Source: an uncultured Modestobacter sp. (GTDB lineage: Bacteria > Actinomycetota > Actinomycetes > Mycobacteriales > Geodermatophilaceae). Taken from it: DNA of 64,000 bases. This document shows positions 60,917-64,000 of this stretch, piece by piece (position 1 is the first letter of the stretch; each line of letters starts with the position of its first letter). The stretch spans positions 1-64,000 of the forward strand of contig NZ_CANKUD010000005.1 of NCBI RefSeq assembly GCF_947486615.1, given 5' to 3'. Under the pieces are notes generated by a model. The model had not been told where the DNA came from. It ran no database searches and saw only the letters and a program-made list of their open reading frames with translations. The position numbers were made by a program, and so were the translations under genes.

Positions 60917-62068
60917 GTGGGTCCGGAACACGGTGCGGGCCGCAACCGATCCGGAGGTGCAGAGCTGGTGCAGCGGGGCCGCGAGGTGCTCCCGGCCGCG
61001 GTCGGTGTCGATCTCGCCGCTCCCGTCCTGGCCCTGGCACGGTGCCGGCTCGACGGTTCCCCGACGGTGGTCGCCGCTCCGGGTGCGGAGTGCTCGCCCG
61101 CAGCCCTGGCGCGGGTCGGTGACCCGGTGCCGGTGTGGACGGTCGACGGCCCGGTGCCGGCCGCCGACCTGGTCGCCGTCCGGCTGGTCGCGGCGCTGGA
61201 CGCCGCGCTGCCGGACGGCCGGCCGGCCGACGTCGCCGTCGCCGTGCCCGCGCACTGGGCGGACCACCGCCGCGGGTCCCTGGCCACTGCCCTGGACGCC
61301 GCTGGACTGCCCGCCCCTCGCCTGTTCGGGCGGCCGCTGGCGGTGGTGGCCCAGCTGACGTTCGACGAACTGCTCCACCCGCCCGCGGACGTCGTCGTCG
61401 TGGAGCTGGGTGACCGGGAGACCTCGGCCGCACGGGTGCGTCTGGCGGACGGCGCCGTGGCACCCGTCGGGCTGCCGTCGGCGCCGGTGCCGTGGGGGGC
61501 CCGGGACGCCGAGGACGCACTGCTGGCCCTCGCTCTGGCTCAGCTGCCGGTGCCGGAGGGCGCCCTCGACGAGCCGACGGCGCGGGCTCTCCGGCTCGAC
61601 TGCCGGGCCGCCGCCGAGGAGCTGGCCACGAGCCCGGCCGCAGGGCTGGCCGTGGGGGCGGACCGGGTGCGGCTGCTGCGCAGCGAGTGGGCCGATGCGC
61701 TGGCCGGCCCGCTGGCCGCCGTGCTCGGCGGGCTGCCGGAGGTGCGGGCCGCTCGCCGCGAGGGGCACACCGCGGTGGTCCTCACCGGGTGGGGAGCCGG
61801 GCTGCCCGGCGCCGTGGAGGTGGTGAGCGAGGCCGCCGATGTGGTGCCCGTGGTGCCTGCCGACCCCCGGACGGTCGCGGCGCGCGGCGCGGCGCTGCTG
61901 GCCGCCGCGGCGGCCGAACGGCCCCGGCCCGAGGCGGTGGCGCCGTCCGACGAGGCGCGGCCGGGGCGCCGAGGAGGCCGACGAGCGGGCCGCGGGGCCG
62001 TCGGGCCGGGGGAGCCGAGGCAGGCTGCGGCGTCGACCGTCGTCCCGGCCTCGGGCGGCGCAGCGTGA
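60917..62068 (+). CDS. Hsp70-like ATPase-domain protein
   Basis: The 383-residue protein has the actin/Hsp70 fold outline: VGVDLAAPVLALARCRLDG (phosphate 1), VAVAVPAHWADHRRGSLATALDAAGL, FGRPLAVVAQL, VVVVELGDRETSAARVRLADG (phosphate 2) and VVLTGWGAGLPGAVEVV (adenosine loop). The substrate-binding half of DnaK is missing; instead the C-terminus is a basic, disordered tail ([15 protein letters not shown]). Hsp70-like genes accompany ini-type clusters in some actinobacteria. Nucleotide-dependent control of the regulator or of IniB is plausible but unproven. The GTG at 60917 is one choice, a GTG at 60968 another. The stop overlaps the next start (GTGA). Confidence 0.72.
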   Translation: MGPEHGAGRNRSGGAELVQRGREVLPAAVGVDLAAPVLALARCRLDGSPTVVAAPGAECSPAALARVGDPVPVWTVDGPVPAADLVAVRLVAALDAALPDGRPADVAVAVPAHWADHRRGSLATALDAAGLPAPRLFGRPLAVVAQLTFDELLHPPADVVVVELGDRETSAARVRLADGAVAPVGLPSAPVPWGARDAEDALLALALAQLPVPEGALDEPTARALRLDCRAAAEELATSPAAGLAVGADRVRLLRSEWADALAGPLAAVLGGLPEVRAARREGHTAVVLTGWGAGLPGAVEVVSEAADVVPVVPADPRTVAARGAALLAAAAAERPRPEAVAPSDEARPGRRGGRRAGRGAVGPGEPRQAAASTVVPASGGAA

Positions 62069-64000
62069 GGGCTCCGGTGCGAGAGGTCCCCGGCCGGCTG
62101 GTCGGTGGGCCGGCGGCCGGACGGTTGCTGTCCGCCGCCGCGGCCGACGCGCTGCCGCCGGTGGTCGAGGTCGTCGGGCCGGGGGGCAGCGGGAAGACCT
62201 GGCTGCTGGAGCAGGTCGCCGAGCTGCTGGGGAACTCCGGTCGCCGGGTGCTGACCGGTGCGGGGTCACCGGTCGGCGGCGGCAGCCGGACCGTGCTCGT
62301 GGTCGACGACGCCGACCGGCTGGCCCCGGGTGCGGTGGCGGGGTTGGTGGCGTGCGCGGCCGCATCCGGGACGTGCACCCTGGTGGCCCACCGGCCTGGT
62401 CCGGCCGGGCCCGGGCTGGCCCGGCTCCTCGCCGGCCTGTCCGGCGCCCGCCGCGTCGTCCGGCTGGGGCACCTGCCGCGGGGAGAGGTCGCCCGCTGGC
62501 TGGCTGCCGAGCTGGGGCGGGCGCCCGAGCATCTGGTGGACGCCGTCCTCGACGCCACCGGTGGGCTGCCGGTGCTCGTCGCCCGGCACGTCGCCGCGCT
62601 GGCGGGCGGGGCGGGCAGCCGGCACGGCAACGTGGTGGCCTCGCTCGGGCCGGCCCCGCGCGCGGTCCGGGCACCGCACCGGGGCGTGGTCTCCCGCAGT
62701 GGACCGCTCCCGCACCGGGGTGGCGTGCCGCCGGACGGCGAGACGGTGCCGGACGCCGTCCGGGCCGCGGTCGGCCAGCTGGTCGCGGGGCTCGACGAGC
62801 CGGTCGCCCGGGTGCTGCAGGCCGTCGCCGCGGGTGCGCCGTGGGACGTCGAGCTGCTGGCCGAGCTGCTGTTCGCCGATGGGGCCGTGCTGCGGGCCGA
62901 CCTGGATCGTGCCCGCGCCAGCGGGCTGGTCGGCCCGGACGGTGCGCTGCCCGGCCCGGTGCGCGCTGCCCTGCTGGTCACCTGCCCGGGCGGCCTCACC
63001 ACCGAGCTGCGCCGCCGCCTGCTGCGCCTGCTGGACGACCGGGGCGGGCTCGCGCTGCCGGTGGCGCGGCTGCTGGCCGGCGACCGGAGCCCCGACCGCC
63101 TGGCCGCGGGGCTGCTCACCGCCGAGGCCGCCGCCGTGCTGACCGACGACCCGGCGGAGGCCCGACGGCTGCTCGGCGAGGCCGCGGCGGTCGGCGCCGA
63201 CGCGGCCGACGTGGCCGCACTGCAGGCGGAGGCCGCGGCGCTGACCGGCGACGTCGCGGAGGCGCTGCGCTGGGCCGACGACGTCACCCGCCGGTCCCGG
63301 GACGGGACGGACGAGCACGCCGTCCGCCGGGCCGCGGGGGTGAGCGGCGTCCTGCTGGCCGGTCGCGGACTGCCGCTGCGCAGCGCCGGACTGTTCCGCC
63401 GGGCCGGAGCGGACCGGGCGGGTGCGGCGGCGCTGCAGCTCCTGCTGGCCGGTCGGCGGTCCGAGGCGGAGGAGCTGGTGGCCTCCGGCGCACCGGAGCA
63501 CCCCCCGGAGGCGCAGGCCGCGGCCGAACGGCTGGTCGCCGTCGCCGTGCTTCAGTCCCTCGACGGGAACGCCCCGGTGGCCAGGGCGCTGACCACGCTG
63601 GCCCAGGCGGCGGCGCTGGTCGAGCCGGTCGGCCGGACGACGTTGCTGGCCGACACCCCGGCCGGCGTGGCCGCCGTCCTGGCGTTGTCGATCGGTGACG
63701 CCACCCACGCCGCGGCCGTCCTGCGCCGGGCCGACCGGTCCGGCACGGGAGGGCGGCTGGCTCAGCCGCGGCACGGTCTGCTGGCCGCCTGGACGGCGAT
63801 GGTCGCGGGGCGGCTGGGCGAGGCGGAGCAGGGGCTGTACGCCGTCGAGCGGGCCGCCGGGGTGCTCGGGGAGGGCACCCCGCTGGAGCCGCGCGACGAG
63901 CTGTTCCGCCGCACGCTGCACCTCGGTCTCGCCCGACGGCGGGGCGACCTGGCCGGGCAGCTGGCCGCCTGGGAGCCGGCGCGCGAGGCCTGGGTGCGGT
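62065..64000 (+). CDS. iniR: Large IniR-like AAA/LuxR-type regulator, 3' part missing
   Basis: The frame from the GTG at 62065 stays open to the window end (645 codons). Walker A is VVGPGGSGKTWLLEQV (39-46) and Walker B TVLVVDDADRLAPG (76-86), as in STAND/MalT-type regulators. A long Ala/Leu/Arg-rich helical repeat region follows, like the TPR-type sensor of large LuxR (LAL) proteins. The C-terminal HTH would lie beyond 64000. Its position next to the ini-like operon matches mycobacterial IniR, which activates iniBAC in response to free trehalose or cell-wall damage. The start overlaps the hsp70-like stop, so both are co-translated. Identity as IniR is by context and architecture. Confidence 0.75.
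   Translation, partial: MRAPVREVPGRLVGGPAAGRLLSAAAADALPPVVEVVGPGGSGKTWLLEQVAELLGNSGRRVLTGAGSPVGGGSRTVLVVDDADRLAPGAVAGLVACAAASGTCTLVAHRPGPAGPGLARLLAGLSGARRVVRLGHLPRGEVARWLAAELGRAPEHLVDAVLDATGGLPVLVARHVAALAGGAGSRHGNVVASLGPAPRAVRAPHRGVVSRSGPLPHRGGVPPDGETVPDAVRAAVGQLVAGLDEPVARVLQAVAAGAPWDVELLAELLFADGAVLRADLDRARASGLVGPDGALPGPVRAALLVTCPGGLTTELRRRLLRLLDDRGGLALPVARLLAGDRSPDRLAAGLLTAEAAAVLTDDPAEARRLLGEAAAVGADAADVAALQAEAAALTGDVAEALRWADDVTRRSRDGTDEHAVRRAAGVSGVLLAGRGLPLRSAGLFRRAGADRAGAAALQLLLAGRRSEAEELVASGAPEHPPEAQAAAERLVAVAVLQSLDGNAPVARALTTLAQAAALVEPVGRTTLLADTPAGVAAVLALSIGDATHAAAVLRRADRSGTGGRLAQPRHGLLAAWTAMVAGRLGEAEQGLYAVERAAGVLGEGTPLEPRDELFRRTLHLGLARRRGDLAGQLAAWEPAREAWVR

Overview
The window is about 74% GC by eye and densely coded. 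It reads as chromosomal DNA of a motile, mycothiol-type actinobacterium. The pointers are the Bpa/PafE proteasome activator, FolP2, two DinB/mycothiol-type proteins, GuaB1, the fadE5/fadA2/fabG4/htdX block, an iniBAC-like cluster and many leaderless genes. A member of the Geodermatophilaceae (Blastococcus/Modestobacter/Geodermatophilus type) is my best guess, as an inference from gene content. The start, 77 consecutive C, is almost certainly an assembly artefact. At least two genes carry indels, so single-base errors must be kept in mind.

Layout. 0-2.4 kb: a secreted protein whose signal peptide is split by a G9 tract, small membrane proteins and a decayed stretch. 2.1-4.5 kb: groES-like gene, an 8-unit 24-bp tandem array, zincin-type metallopeptidase and guaB1. 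4.7-7.8 kb: serS and two overlapping HAD phosphatases. 7.9-16 kb: chemosensory cluster of two membrane MCPs (the second with two frameshifts), a soluble receptor with six PAS domains and a triple-CheW scaffold. 16-28.4 kb: bpa, a desulfurase-like PLP enzyme, quinone reductase, acyl-CoA ligase, thioesterase, folP2, glutaminase, DinB pair, formamidase, beta-lactamase-fold hydrolase, HU and an aldo/keto reductase. 28.4-33.5 kb: DUF1059 protein, an EAL protein divergent from a GAF/PAS/PP2C phosphatase, and a TRIC-like channel. 33.6-41.4 kb: fatty-acid block fadE5-tetR // fadA2-fabG4-htdX with putative operators, then an Mcr-type CoA racemase. 41.4-54.9 kb: SUV3-like helicase, tRNA-Ser(UGA), GGDEF protein, geranylgeranyl-reductase-type flavoprotein, lipoprotein, LOG protein, MaoC protein, a His-rich Tat-exported PHP protein with a coupled partner, Nudix, EEP nuclease, a PhoX-type Tat protein and menB. 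54.9-64 kb: iniB-iniA-iniC-like operon diverging from an Hsp70-like/iniR-like pair that runs off the end.

How the parts work together. The chemoreceptor and CheW genes look like one sensory unit without its own CheA. The fad block looks like a self-contained acyl-chain module under TetR control. The ini-like cluster pairs a highly repetitive Asp-Asn-Ser protein with two dynamin-type GTPases and a large regulator, resembling the cell-envelope-stress system of mycobacteria. A family of short palindromes (GGCCATGTT-N4-AACATGGCC) sits at gene 3' ends at five loci and probably acts in termination or 3'-end processing. About ten genes have a TANNNT box 5-8 nt before the start codon, suggesting widespread leaderless transcription.
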